A stretch of DNA of 64,000 nt from Ignavibacteriales bacterium (GTDB lineage: Bacteria; Bacteroidota; Ignavibacteria; Ignavibacteriales; Ignavibacteriaceae). The DNA lies in NCBI GenBank assembly GCA_016707585.1, contig JADJHL010000011.1, positions 124,001 to 188,000 on the forward strand, read 5' to 3'. The translations under genes and the position numbers were made by a program. Below are positions 1 through 7,975 of this stretch, piece by piece. Under the pieces are notes generated by a model. It saw only the letters and a program-made list of their open reading frames with translations, was not told the origin of the DNA and did not search any database. Numbering within the stretch: position 1 is the first letter of the stretch; each line of letters starts with the position of its first letter.

Positions 1-1
1 T

Positions 2-664
2 ACTAACATCAGTACAATTCGATTTATTGAGAATAATCCAATTACAGAAATTTTTGAGATAAACAATTCATATCTCATCAAAGGCACGAGCGATGTAGTA
101 TGGGTTTACGTTGTTTGCAATAATGAAAAGGATCTTAAAGTTTTGTTAGAGAAATCTAGAAGCAACACGTACTTTGCTTCTGTAGAAGATTGGATGATTC
201 CAATTATCACAGAAAAAAGAAAAGCTGAGTGGATATTAAGCACAATGCGTTATTATCTACCTGAAGATGTTGAAGTTCCTGAAAACAAAATTGAAGTAAT
301 TCCATTAACAACAGATCATATCGGGTTTATTATTTCACAATCAAACTATAAACAATTTTTATCTCCCGCTTATGTAGAAGAAAGAATTTCAAAATCCATA
401 AGCGCTGCGATATTTAAGAAAGATAAACTTGTTGCGTGGGGTTTAACTCACGATGATGGTGCACTTGGCTCGCTGCACGTACTGGATGAATACAGAAAAA
501 AAGGTTATGGAAAAGAAATTCTAATTTCGCTTATTCATAAAAACAAAAAACTTGGTAAAATATCTTTTGCACAGATTGAGGAAAAAAATCCAAAAGCAAC
601 AAATCTTATTGAACATTTAGGTTTTGTGAAAGACAGAAGAGTAAGTTGGATAAAGTTGAAATAG
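2..664 (+). CDS. GNAT-family N-acetyltransferase, 5'-truncated by the window edge
   Basis: The reading frame is open from base 2, so the gene begins before the window; the TTG at 143 is probably an internal codon. The C-terminal third shows the acetyl-CoA binding pattern of GNAT enzymes: GSLHVLDEYRKKGYGKEIL, with the R/Q-x-x-G-x-G/A loop seen as RKKGYGKE, then a helix, and an N-x-x-x-x-x-x-x-x-GF segment near the end. The layout resembles the FR47 / glycine N-acyltransferase-like branch, which has an extra N-terminal half-domain. The substrate cannot be told from sequence. The next gene follows after about 57 bp. The family is clear; the specific function is unknown. Confidence 0.8.
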   Translation, partial: TNISTIRFIENNPITEIFEINNSYLIKGTSDVVWVYVVCNNEKDLKVLLEKSRSNTYFASVEDWMIPIITEKRKAEWILSTMRYYLPEDVEVPENKIEVIPLTTDHIGFIISQSNYKQFLSPAYVEERISKSISAAIFKKDKLVAWGLTHDDGALGSLHVLDEYRKKGYGKEILISLIHKNKKLGKISFAQIEEKNPKATNLIEHLGFVKDRRVSWIKLK

Positions 665-721
665 TAAATATTAACGTAACCTTTCTTAATTTTGATAAAT
701 AAATTAATTATGGTTTACAAA

Positions 722-1171
722 ATGGATTTAAAAGAATTACTTAAAACTCAAAGCTCAGAAATTTTAGATGGCGCACTTCAATCATTAAACTGCGCACATC
801 TTAAATCATATTCAAAATCAACACAAAGTGAAAACAAAAAAAGATTATTAAATCTTTTAACGTTAACAGAAAAATGTGTAGGAGAAAAAAGACTTCTTCC
901 AATGAAAGAATATTCTGCACAAATTGCTAAAGAAAGATTTGATGCAGGATTTGATTTGCACGAAGTTCACACGGCATTTAATGCGCTTGAAGAGGAAATC
1001 TGGAATCGTGTAACAAAAAACATATCAGCAGAAAATCTTGGCGAAGCGTTGGGATTGATCAGCACTGTTCTTGGCGCGGGAAAAGAAGAGCTAGCATTAA
1101 CTTATGTTACGCTTGCTAGCAAAACAAGAACACAAACATTAAATCTTACAGAGCTTTTTGGCAGGAATTAG
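722..1171 (+). CDS. RsbRD_N-like helical sensor/regulator domain protein
   Basis: A 149-aa all-helical protein. The block LPMKEYSAQIAKERFDAGF followed by LHEVHTAFNALEEEIW resembles the N-terminal domain of RsbT co-antagonists (RsbRD_N), a non-haem globin-like sensory fold. No STAS domain follows, so this is the stand-alone domain. In-frame starts are TTG 692, ATG 710 and ATG 722; I chose 722 because the domain begins there with MDLKELL. It lies 57 bp after the acetyltransferase and may be co-transcribed. The gene ends just before a paired inverted repeat. The signal it senses is unknown, and no partner kinase is visible in the window. Confidence 0.6.
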   Translation: MDLKELLKTQSSEILDGALQSLNCAHLKSYSKSTQSENKKRLLNLLTLTEKCVGEKRLLPMKEYSAQIAKERFDAGFDLHEVHTAFNALEEEIWNRVTKNISAENLGEALGLISTVLGAGKEELALTYVTLASKTRTQTLNLTELFGRN

Positions 1172-1188
1172 AAAAGATTAAACTGTTT

Positions 1189-1252
1189 GTCATTCCCACG
1201 AAAGTGGGAATCTGTTTTTTGTGTTAGAGATTCCCGTTTGCACGGGAATGAC
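1189..1252. repeat. Paired palindromic repeat (GTCATTCCC family, copy 1)
   Basis: Two head-to-head hairpin units: the left one begins GTCATTCCCACGAAAGTGGG, and the right one is close to its reverse complement and ends CACGGGAATGAC. The same paired architecture recurs at 32310-32376 and, degenerate, at 13502-13574. It lies between convergent genes and can act as a bidirectional terminator. It resembles REP/BIME or dRS3-like dispersed repeats. Confidence 0.8.
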
Positions 1253-1271
1253 ATCGGGATACAATTAAAAA

Positions 1272-1670
1272 TTATTTAAGCACTAATGTATCTGGACCAG
1301 AAACTTTATTGATATGGCATTTACAATCATCTGTATTAAACATAAACTCGCCATTAGCAATTTTGCTTCCATCGGTTGCAGAAAAATAAATTGCTTGCGC
1401 TGTTCCGCAAGTACACATTATATGAGTAAAAGAATCATTTAACACTGTGTATTTTCCTTCACCCAAATAATAAGGTTCTTGTTGAACATCTAACTCATCA
1501 CCATCTTTATCTTTAATTGTAATATTTAAAGAATCAACCGGAACACCGAGAGTATCAACAACAGTTACAAGATAAGTTCTGTATTCTTCTGTGCAAAGAC
1601 AATCTTTATCAATTTCTGAACACGAAAAAATAACAAAAAGAATAAATATTACTGATAATAATGATTTCAT
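1272..1670 (-). CDS. Small cysteine-containing lipoprotein, unknown function
   Basis: A 132-aa protein starting MKSLLSVIFILFVIFSC: a signal peptide with a lipobox ending at Cys17, so probably a lipoprotein. The mature part holds more cysteines in pairs (C-L-C near residues 24-26, C-T-C near 87-89, C-K-C near 116-118), suggesting disulfides or metal binding. The stretch around VDSLNITIKDKDGDEL resembles a carboxypeptidase-regulatory or Ig-like beta-sandwich, but I cannot name a family. It stands alone on the minus strand, convergent with the gene upstream in the window and divergent from hemH. Confidence 0.6.
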   Translation of the reverse strand: MKSLLSVIFILFVIFSCSEIDKDCLCTEEYRTYLVTVVDTLGVPVDSLNITIKDKDGDELDVQQEPYYLGEGKYTVLNDSFTHIMCTCGTAQAIYFSATDGSKIANGEFMFNTDDCKCHINKVSGPDTLVLK

Positions 1671-1712
1671 AAAGTAAGAATTTGAGTTTAAGGTTTATAA
1701 ACAATAATGTAA

Positions 1713-1740
1713 TTTGTAATCAAACTTAAGCTTATTTTTG
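1713..1740 (+). promoter_or_regulatory. Candidate Bacteroidota-type promoter of hemH
   Basis: TTTG at 1713-1716 and TATTTTTG at 1733-1740 are separated by 16 bases. The second box fits the TAnnTTTG element of Bacteroidota primary sigma factors; the spacing is a little shorter than the usual 17-21. The start codon lies about 33 bases downstream. This is pattern matching only. Confidence 0.35.
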
Positions 1741-1772
1741 TGATAAATCCATAAACAAATTTGTAGTGTAGA

Positions 1773-2786
1773 ATGGCAAAAACTTGTGTGCTTTTAATTA
1801 ATCTCGGAACTCCTGATAGTCCATCCGTTAAAGATGTAAGAAAATATTTGTTTGAGTTTTTGAACGATCCTCGTGTTATTGATATAAATCCTATCGGAAG
1901 ATTTTTTTTGGTGAATTTTATTATTGTTCCATTCCGCTCTCCCAAATCTGCAAAGATTTACAAAGAATTGTGGACAGATAAGGGTTCTCCAATTATGATT
2001 TACGGTGAATCAGTAAAAGAAAAATTACAGAAAGAACTTGGTAATGATTTTGAAGTTGAACTTGCAATGCGTTACAAAAACCCAGGTCTGGATGAAGTTT
2101 GTGCAAGAATGGAAAAACGCGGATATGAAAAAATTATTATTCTTCCATTGTTTCCGCAATACGCTTCTGCAAGCACAGGATCAGCAATTGAAAAAGCGAT
2201 GAAGTTAATTAGTAAATGGTGGGTGATTCCGGAAATAAAAATTATTTCACAATTTTATAATGATGAAAATTATTTGAATTGCGTAATTGAACAATCAAAA
2301 AAATATCACCTAAATGATTACGATCATATTCTTTTTAGTTATCACGGATTACCGGTTAGACAAGTTGATAAAGTATATTCAGATGGTAAACCCTGCACAG
2401 ATCATAATTGCGAAGAAGAAATTAACGAAGACAACACATACTGCTACAAAGCAACTTGTTTTGCAACAACAAGAATGCTTGCAGAAAAATTAAATCTACC
2501 CAAAGAAAGATATACAGTTTGTTTTCAATCCCGTCTGGATAAAGATTGGCTTGAACCATTTTCTGATAAAGTAGTTGAGGAGTGGGCAAAGAAAGGTGCA
2601 AAGAAACTTTTAGTTTTTAGTCCTGCGTTTGTTGCCGATTGTCTAGAAACAACTGTAGAAATCGGAATAGAATATCAAAAAATATTTAAAGCCAACGGCG
2701 GAGAAAAAGTTCAACTTGTGGAAAGTTTAAATGATCATCCAATGTGGATTAACACACTTAAGAAAATAGTTTTGAAAAATCTTTGA
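1773..2786 (+). CDS. hemH: Ferrochelatase
   Basis: Inserts Fe2+ into protoporphyrin IX, the last step of protohaem synthesis. The 337-aa protein starts with the family signature LLINLGTPDSP. It contains the catalytic histidine in SYHGLP (His191) and the C-terminal block SPAFVADCLET-x-x-E-I-G. Between them are four cysteines (208, 213, 224, 229; C-x4-C-x10-C-x4-C) just before the conserved TTR segment. This resembles the internal [2Fe-2S] ligand set known in some bacterial ferrochelatases. The ATG start sits where the family normally begins. corA follows after 7 bp, so the two genes are probably co-transcribed. No other haem genes are nearby. Confidence 0.95.
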   Translation: MAKTCVLLINLGTPDSPSVKDVRKYLFEFLNDPRVIDINPIGRFFLVNFIIVPFRSPKSAKIYKELWTDKGSPIMIYGESVKEKLQKELGNDFEVELAMRYKNPGLDEVCARMEKRGYEKIIILPLFPQYASASTGSAIEKAMKLISKWWVIPEIKIISQFYNDENYLNCVIEQSKKYHLNDYDHILFSYHGLPVRQVDKVYSDGKPCTDHNCEEEINEDNTYCYKATCFATTRMLAEKLNLPKERYTVCFQSRLDKDWLEPFSDKVVEEWAKKGAKKLLVFSPAFVADCLETTVEIGIEYQKIFKANGGEKVQLVESLNDHPMWINTLKKIVLKNL

Positions 2787-2793
2787 GGCAAAT

Positions 2794-3918
2794 ATGCTCG
2801 ACAACACCGGCAAGAAAATAAAACATCAAACAAAAAAGCAGCTAAGAAATGTAGCCCGGCTAATCAAAAATAAGCCAAAGAAAATTGGACTTGATCCCGG
2901 TTCACTTATTTATGTTGGCGATAAGGAAAAGCAGCCAATTACTATTTCGTTGTTTGATTATAAGTCTGATCATTTTATTGAAAAAACAGTTTTAAATGTT
3001 GAAGAATTGCTTGCATACAAACAAACAGAAACAACAAGCTGGATAAATATTGATGGAGTTCACGAAGTTGAAATTCTGGAAAAAATCGGAAAGCATTTTG
3101 ATATTCATCCATTAACATTGGAAGACATACTTAACACAAATCAAAGACCAAAACTGGATGAGTATCCAAATTATCTTTACATTGTTTTAAGAATGTTTTT
3201 TTTAGATGAAAAAGATAAGGCATTAAAGAATGAACAGGTGAGTTTAATCCTAACAAAAAACTTTGTAATTACTTTTCTTGAAGATGCGGGTGATGTTTTT
3301 AATCCTGTAAGAGAAAGAATTAGAAAATCCGCAACCAGATTAAGAGAAAATGGTACTGACTATCTCGCCTATGCGCTTATTGATTCTATAGTTGACAGCT
3401 ATTTTCACATTCTTGAAAAAATTGGAGAAGATGTAGAGGGACTTGAAGATAATCTTGTAATTGAACCAAATAAAAACGACCTTCAAACAATCCACCTATT
3501 AAGAAGAGAAATGATTTTACTACGCCGTGCTATCTGGCCCTTACGAGAAGTAATTTCTGCAATGCAAAGAAATGAAAATGAATTTATTGAAGAGAAAACC
3601 AGAGTTTATCTGCGAGATGTTTATGATCACACTATTCAAATCATTGATACTATTGAATCTTACCGCGAAATGGTTGTGGGAATGCTCGATACATATCTTT
3701 CAAGCACAAGCAACAAACTAAACGAAGTGATGAAAGTGTTAACGGTTATTTCTACTTTATTTATTCCGCTTACTTTTCTTGCTGGAGTTTATGGAATGAA
3801 TTTTAAATCGTTCCCGGAATTAGGTTTTGATTGGATGTATCCCTGGGGATTTTGGATTATTACTTTATTTGTTGTGATTGGAATGGCAGTTTTCTTCAAA
3901 AAAAAGAAATGGTTTTAA
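2794..3918 (+). CDS. corA: CorA-family magnesium/divalent-cation channel
   Basis: A 374-aa protein with a long, charged, helical cytoplasmic N-terminal part and two C-terminal membrane helices. The pore motif G-M-N is at residues 334-336 (VYGMNFKSFPE), directly after the first hydrophobic helix LTVISTLFIPLTFLAGV. The second helix is WGFWIITLFVVIGMAVFF, and the chain ends in the usual basic tail (KKKKWF). This is the standard 2-TM CorA layout, assembling as a pentamer in the inner membrane. The ATG start is 7 bp after hemH. The pairing with hemH may be only transcriptional. Cobalt or nickel transport is possible in this family; magnesium is the default expectation. Confidence 0.93.
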   Translation: MLDNTGKKIKHQTKKQLRNVARLIKNKPKKIGLDPGSLIYVGDKEKQPITISLFDYKSDHFIEKTVLNVEELLAYKQTETTSWINIDGVHEVEILEKIGKHFDIHPLTLEDILNTNQRPKLDEYPNYLYIVLRMFFLDEKDKALKNEQVSLILTKNFVITFLEDAGDVFNPVRERIRKSATRLRENGTDYLAYALIDSIVDSYFHILEKIGEDVEGLEDNLVIEPNKNDLQTIHLLRREMILLRRAIWPLREVISAMQRNENEFIEEKTRVYLRDVYDHTIQIIDTIESYREMVVGMLDTYLSSTSNKLNEVMKVLTVISTLFIPLTFLAGVYGMNFKSFPELGFDWMYPWGFWIITLFVVIGMAVFFKKKKWF

Positions 3919-4034
3919 TTTGGATGCTTTTTTCTCATCAATTTTAATGGTTACAAATATTTTACTTGCTATTGGTGTTAAAAAGTTTATTTTGTTATCA
4001 GATTAAAAAATATCTGTAAGTGAAAAAATATTTG

Positions 4035-4058
4035 AAACCGGAAAACGGTTTTGTATTT
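4035..4058 (+). terminator. Possible terminator after corA
   Basis: Hairpin AAACCG / CGGTTT with a five-base loop followed by the T-rich stretch TGTATTT. The stem is short, so support is moderate. Confidence 0.35.
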
Positions 4059-4164
4059 ATCAGCGTTCTTATTCTACTTTAACTTCGGTTCCGTTTCATT
4101 TCAGTTATTCATTCCGGTTTCAGTGTCATTAGTTAATTATGTTTACGATTATTAGGAGTTGATG

Positions 4165-5184
4165 ATGGATAAATATCAAATCGTTATCGCTGGAAATGGT
4201 GAACCCGCACTTGTTTGCACACTATCTGCAAAAAATACTTACACTGATAAAAGCATCGCAATAATAAAAACAGATAAACAAAGTTCTATTGTCGAAGAGA
4301 TTCTTACATCAGTATCAGGTGCATTTAACAGCATGTTTAATATTTTTTATGATGACATTGCTAGTCGAGTTCAAAACACATTGCATCTTGTAAGCGGAAA
4401 AAAAATTGAGTTTGAAAAATTAGTTCTTGCAAACGGATCAAAGGCAATTGAACCGCCGATTGAAGGATTACTAAAAGATGGAGTAATGTTAATCAATAAA
4501 GATGCTGCGCAAATTAGAAAAGTTAAAACATTAGCTTTATGTGCAGAAAATATTGTAATCTACGGCGGCGGCTACATTGGAGTTGAGTTATGTGATGAAC
4601 TTTTAAGAGCCGGCAAACAGGTTACGATAATTGAAAAATCAAAAAGATTAATGCCATCCTCTTTTGATTCTGACACAAGCAACAAAGTGAAAGAGGTTAT
4701 TGAAAATCTTGGCGGACGTGTAATAATGGACGCAAAAATAAAGAGTATTCTCGGAATTGATGCCGTGGCAGGTATTAAGCTTAGCTCCGATGAAGTAATA
4801 GATTGTGATTTTGTTATGATCTGTTGCGGCTCAAGACCGAACGTTGATATGGCCGAAAAACTTGGAATTATTTTCGATCGCGATAGAGGAGTTTTGGTGG
4901 ATGAATATTTTAGAACTTCTGATAAAAATATTTATGCTGTAGGTGATTGCGCAGCCAAACATGATTTTTTTGCAAGTGATCTTTCAAATGTATTAACATA
5001 TAACTCAAAGATGGAAGAAGCTAAATTACTTGGAGCAAATCTATACTCGGTAATTTTTAATCGCGGAAAAATGATAAGCTATCTGTCAGAAAAAAAGAAT
5101 TTGAAAAACAGAATAAAAACAGAACTAAAAAAACTGGAGTTATCAAATGCCACAAAAGAATTTATTCATTTGCCGGGAATGTAA
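4165..5184 (+). CDS. FAD/NAD(P)-dependent pyridine-nucleotide oxidoreductase
   Basis: A two-dinucleotide-fold flavoprotein of about 339 aa. The N-terminal FAD fold has a degenerate G-x-G-x-x-A signature (AGNGEPA). A central LVLANGSKAIEPPI block matches the usual ATGSRP region. The NAD(P) fold is canonical (IYGGGYIGVELCDELLRAGK), and the FAD-contacting C-terminal block is KNIYAVGDCA. The redox-active cysteine of CoA-disulfide reductases and NADH oxidases is missing near the expected position, which fits NADH:rubredoxin-reductase-like chemistry better than disulfide reduction. Of the in-frame starts (TTG 4159, ATG 4162, ATG 4165), 4165 has the best spacing from TAGGAG. The 3' end overlaps a small zinc-ribbon gene by 38 bp, suggesting translational coupling. 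Confidence 0.8.
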   Translation: MDKYQIVIAGNGEPALVCTLSAKNTYTDKSIAIIKTDKQSSIVEEILTSVSGAFNSMFNIFYDDIASRVQNTLHLVSGKKIEFEKLVLANGSKAIEPPIEGLLKDGVMLINKDAAQIRKVKTLALCAENIVIYGGGYIGVELCDELLRAGKQVTIIEKSKRLMPSSFDSDTSNKVKEVIENLGGRVIMDAKIKSILGIDAVAGIKLSSDEVIDCDFVMICCGSRPNVDMAEKLGIIFDRDRGVLVDEYFRTSDKNIYAVGDCAAKHDFFASDLSNVLTYNSKMEEAKLLGANLYSVIFNRGKMISYLSEKKNLKNRIKTELKKLELSNATKEFIHLPGM

Positions 5185-5326
5185 TTCTGAATGGGAAATG
5201 AGTTCTAACAGCTTTACTAAGTCCTGCAAATTTTGTGGAAGCAGTAAGGTTTATAAAAGTCATAATCACCAGCGTGCCGCAAAAAAAAGTCGTAGTAAAG
5301 AACGCTGGTCTTACAGAGTAAAATAG
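5147..5326 (+). CDS. 59-aa zinc-ribbon / rubredoxin-like protein
   Basis: A short gene starting inside the 3' end of the flavin reductase in another frame. The start ATG at 5147 has GGAG seven bases upstream. The protein holds two C-x2-C knuckles: FICREC (Cys9, Cys12) and SCKFCG (Cys27, Cys30), 14 residues apart. A basic tail follows (QRAAKKSRSKERWSYRVK). The knuckles indicate one Zn2+ or Fe site. Rubredoxins have C-x2-C-G knuckles and an acidic surface, so the basic tail argues for a nucleic-acid or ribosome-binding zinc ribbon rather than a true rubredoxin. The overlap with the reductase makes an electron-transfer partner the main alternative. An opposite-strand reading frame over the same bases has no such features. 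Confidence 0.75.
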   Translation: MPQKNLFICRECNSEWEMSSNSFTKSCKFCGSSKVYKSHNHQRAAKKSRSKERWSYRVK

Positions 5327-5425
5327 ATCAAGTAATTTTTTATTTTCAACTTTTGCCTCTCTATATTTGTCTCGCACAACAATAAATTTTCATATTAATT
5401 TTTAAACTTACTTTGGATAAAACTA

Positions 5426-5923
5426 ATGGCAGAAATCAAAAGACCAAGCTGGGACGAATATTTTTTAAAACTTGCAATGCTAGCCTCAGAGCGCGCAACT
5501 TGTCCGCGTATGCATTGCGGATGTGTTCTTGTAAAAGACAGGTTTGTTCTTGCAACAGGGTATAACGGATCATTACCAGGCCAACCACATTGCGAAGATG
5601 ATGGATGTTTGATAGTGGATAATCATTGCGTGCGAACGAATCACGCAGAAATTAACGCACTTGTTCAGGCAACCAAACACGGTGTTAATATTGTTGGATC
5701 AACAGCTTACATTACAAATATGTCCTGCACAACTTGCGCAAAAGCTTTAATTGCAGCAGGAATAACACGCGTTGTTGTTTTTTCTGATTTTCATGATACA
5801 CTAGCAACTCAATTTTATTCTCAAGCCAAAGTTGAAGTTGTAAAGATGGATATGCCAAGTAAAGAAATTCAATATGATTTAAAAAGTTACTCATCCGCAA
5901 AGAAAACAGAAAAATCTAAATAG
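5426..5923 (+). CDS. dCMP/cytidine deaminase family protein (ComEB-like)
   Basis: A 165-aa zinc-dependent deaminase. The catalytic zinc motif is TNHAEINAL (His-Ala-Glu, the Glu being the proton shuttle), and the two zinc cysteines are in MSCTTCAKAL. Before these lies GCVLVKDRFVLATGYNGS, the dCMP-deaminase pattern. An insert with Cys and His (HCEDDGCLIVDNHC) matches the extra zinc-binding region of dCMP deaminases, pointing to dCMP to dUMP conversion for dTTP supply. Length and layout are normal. The next gene, a permease, starts almost immediately in the same frame after the TAG stop. The specific substrate is inferred from family likeness. Confidence 0.85.
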   Translation: MAEIKRPSWDEYFLKLAMLASERATCPRMHCGCVLVKDRFVLATGYNGSLPGQPHCEDDGCLIVDNHCVRTNHAEINALVQATKHGVNIVGSTAYITNMSCTTCAKALIAAGITRVVVFSDFHDTLATQFYSQAKVEVVKMDMPSKEIQYDLKSYSSAKKTEKSK

Positions 5924-5950
5924 ATTAAAACAAAATCCTACATATTCTGG

Positions 5951-6796
5951 TTGCCGCTGATTGCAATAACATTTTGGGGTGCTTCATTTATTGCAACAAA
6001 GTATTTGCTTGATGAACTTACTCCAGAAACAATAATCTCAATGCGATTGATTCTTGCAATTACATTATTACTTGTAATTGCGTTAATTCAAAAAAGAGAT
6101 TTTAAGATTAATGCAAAAAATCACAAGTACATTTTATTGCTCGCTGTAATAGCAGTCTTCCATTTGTGGATACAAGTTACAGGAATGAAATATACAACGG
6201 CTTCAAACACTGGATGGATAATTGGAACGGCCCCAATCTTTATGGCTTTGCTTGGATTGATTTTCTTTAAGGAAAAACTTAATAGCATAAAAGTGATTGG
6301 AATAATCATTGCAACAACTGGATTACTATTACTTGTTGGAAAAGGAAATCCCGCAAACATAGATTTGATAAAAAACAAAGGTGATCTTTTAATCTTATCA
6401 AGTGCCTTTACGTGGGGAATTTATTCAATGGTTAATAAAAAAATATCACTCACATATTCACCAGTGATGACCATCTTTTACCTGTTTGTAATGATGGCGA
6501 TTATTATAATTCCGTTTACGGCAAATTCCTCTTCAATAAATTCAATTAAAAATTTATCAAATATTGGCTGGATTGCAATTTTATTTTTAGGTTTGTTTTG
6601 CAGTGGAGTTGCATATGTAATCTGGGCGTATGCTTTGCGTGAAATGGAATCTGCAAAAGTTGGCGCTTATCTTTACTTTGAACCATTTGTTACAATTATA
6701 ACAGCATGGATTTTTCTTAATGAAGAGATTACATTATTTATGATATTAAGCGGACTGATAATTACCGCTGGAGTATTTTTAGTTAACAAAGATTAA
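5951..6796 (+). CDS. EamA/DMT-superfamily permease
   Basis: An inner-membrane transporter with about ten helices in two EamA repeats. The first repeat contains FWGASFIATKYLLDELTPE and the second SSAFTWGIYSMVNKK; the carboxy-terminal helix pair is ALREMESAKVGAYLYFEPF followed by LSGLIITAGVFLV. The substrate is unknown (metabolite efflux is usual). The coordinate given is the TTG at 5951, but family members normally carry a few more residues. The codon right after the upstream stop, ATT at 5924, begins ATT-AAA-ACA-AAA, exactly where an M-K-T-K start would be expected. An ATT start at 5924 is therefore plausible. Confidence 0.82.
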   Translation: MPLIAITFWGASFIATKYLLDELTPETIISMRLILAITLLLVIALIQKRDFKINAKNHKYILLLAVIAVFHLWIQVTGMKYTTASNTGWIIGTAPIFMALLGLIFFKEKLNSIKVIGIIIATTGLLLLVGKGNPANIDLIKNKGDLLILSSAFTWGIYSMVNKKISLTYSPVMTIFYLFVMMAIIIIPFTANSSSINSIKNLSNIGWIAILFLGLFCSGVAYVIWAYALREMESAKVGAYLYFEPFVTIITAWIFLNEEITLFMILSGLIITAGVFLVNKD

Positions 6797-6821
6797 AAGT
6801 TTATTAATAGTTATCCTTGTT

Positions 6822-6883
6822 GGTAAGCGCAGGCTTAAGCCTGCGAGAATGTACCACAACGCAACCTGAAGGTTGCGGCTACC
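6822..6883. repeat. Palindromic dispersed repeat (CGCAGG family), two hairpins
   Basis: A perfect palindrome CGCAGGCTTAAGCCTGCG at 6828-6845 is followed by GCAACCTGAAGGTTGC at 6861-6876. The whole is framed by GGTA at the left and TACC at the right. A related single hairpin with the same CGCAGG...CCTGCG arms is at 29914-29933. It lies between two + strand genes. Confidence 0.75.
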
Positions 6884-6906
6884 ATTTCAATAAGAAGTAA
6901 GAAAAG

Positions 6907-7170
6907 ATGATTTTAGATTCTAGCAAAAGACCAAATATAAAATATCCATGTAATTGGGATTACAAAGTTATTGGTACAAACGTAGATGAAATGATTAAAG
7001 CCATTGAAGAAGTTGTTGAAGGATTTGAGTTTAAAATCTCGTCCTCAAATGTAAGTTCTAAAGGAAAATATTTTAGTCTTAACTTAAAAGTTTTTGTTAC
7101 TTCAGAAGAAGTCCGCGATATAATTTTTGCAAAGCTAGAAGCAAATGAATTTGTGAAAATGGTTTTGTGA
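6907..7170 (+). CDS. DUF493 family protein (YbeD-like)
   Basis: An 87-aa protein with the typical DUF493 opening YPCNWDYKVIGTN and a beta-alpha-beta ferredoxin-like (ACT-like) fold: FEFKISSSNVSSKGKYFSLN followed by a valine-rich strand. The family is a small cytosolic protein of unclear, probably regulatory, role. Length is normal. It is preceded by a palindromic repeat and stands alone. Confidence 0.8.
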   Translation: MILDSSKRPNIKYPCNWDYKVIGTNVDEMIKAIEEVVEGFEFKISSSNVSSKGKYFSLNLKVFVTSEEVRDIIFAKLEANEFVKMVL

Positions 7171-7225
7171 TAATACCAGGTCCCCAGGCTTGGCACTTAT
7201 AAGTAAAATCCAAATCATTTTTTCC

Positions 7226-7975
7226 TTAGGGTAAAAAAACTTCTTGATTGAAAAATATCTTTAGCTCGTTTTCTCCAATAGGAAAAGTAAACTCAAGTTT
7301 TTTTGCTTTTTCTTTAACAGGAAAAAACACTTTTCCACTGATGCTTTCATTTTTTCTTAAAGTTGTTTTTCTTAATGCAAGTATTTCCCAGATATAATAT
7401 GAGTTTGCAAGAAATTCACCGATCATTTGATTTTTAACAGCATCAATCAATTCATTTTCTTTGGTTCTTTGCGATTGTTGATCTATTCTATTTGATAATT
7501 CAACATCATTAGTAACAAGGGCTTTTGTTTGAGCCGCAAATTGTAAAAAGTATCCCAGCGAATAAAACATTGTTTGGGTTTGGACCTGGCTTTGATGGAT
7601 AGCGTATGCTTTTTGTAAATCAAGAATCACTTTTTCTGGATCTCTTGCTGATGTTGTTGTAAGAATTTCATTTTGTTTTATTGTCCCGCTAATCATTTTA
7701 TAACTAAATTTTTGTGGCTCAACAAGTAGCGTTTTTTCTGAGTAATTAATTATATCTAAATCAAACAAGTAATCATCATTTAAACTTCTATCAAAAGAAA
7801 TTATAATTGAAACAGAATCATTTGTTAGAGTTGCAATCTCCTTCCCTTTATGCCATTCAAGATTATTTGTTTGTGGTTTTAGTTTAAATATTGATGCAGG
7901 AGGCACGAAACAATTTGTAAGTAGAAGTGAGGATAGTAATACTATATTAAGAAAAATCGTTTTATAGATTTTCAT
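7226..7975 (-). CDS. Putative lipoprotein, unknown function
   Basis: A 249-aa protein with a signal peptide and lipobox LLTNC near residues 18-22, so likely membrane-anchored. The first half of the mature part is beta-rich (SVSIIISFDRSLNDDYLFDL). A helical Gln-rich middle (residues about 125-185) precedes a C-terminal beta segment ending SGKVFFPVKEKAKKLEF. That layout suggests an Ig-like domain interrupted by helices, as in DUF4352-like proteins. A ribosome site AGGAG lies just before the ATG. Monocistronic and divergent from the SPFH gene. Confidence 0.6.
   Translation of the reverse strand: MKIYKTIFLNIVLLSSLLLTNCFVPPASIFKLKPQTNNLEWHKGKEIATLTNDSVSIIISFDRSLNDDYLFDLDIINYSEKTLLVEPQKFSYKMISGTIKQNEILTTTSARDPEKVILDLQKAYAIHQSQVQTQTMFYSLGYFLQFAAQTKALVTNDVELSNRIDQQSQRTKENELIDAVKNQMIGEFLANSYYIWEILALRKTTLRKNESISGKVFFPVKEKAKKLEFTFPIGENELKIFFNQEVFLP

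Noticed and set aside
1688..1945. Minus-strand frame of 85 codons over the hemH start
   Set aside because: It overlaps the hemH promoter and N-terminus; hemH has a clear family match and this frame has none.
5162..5377. Minus-strand frame of 71 codons at the end of the flavin reductase
   Set aside because: It is antisense to the zinc-ribbon gene, which has paired cysteine knuckles and a ribosome site.
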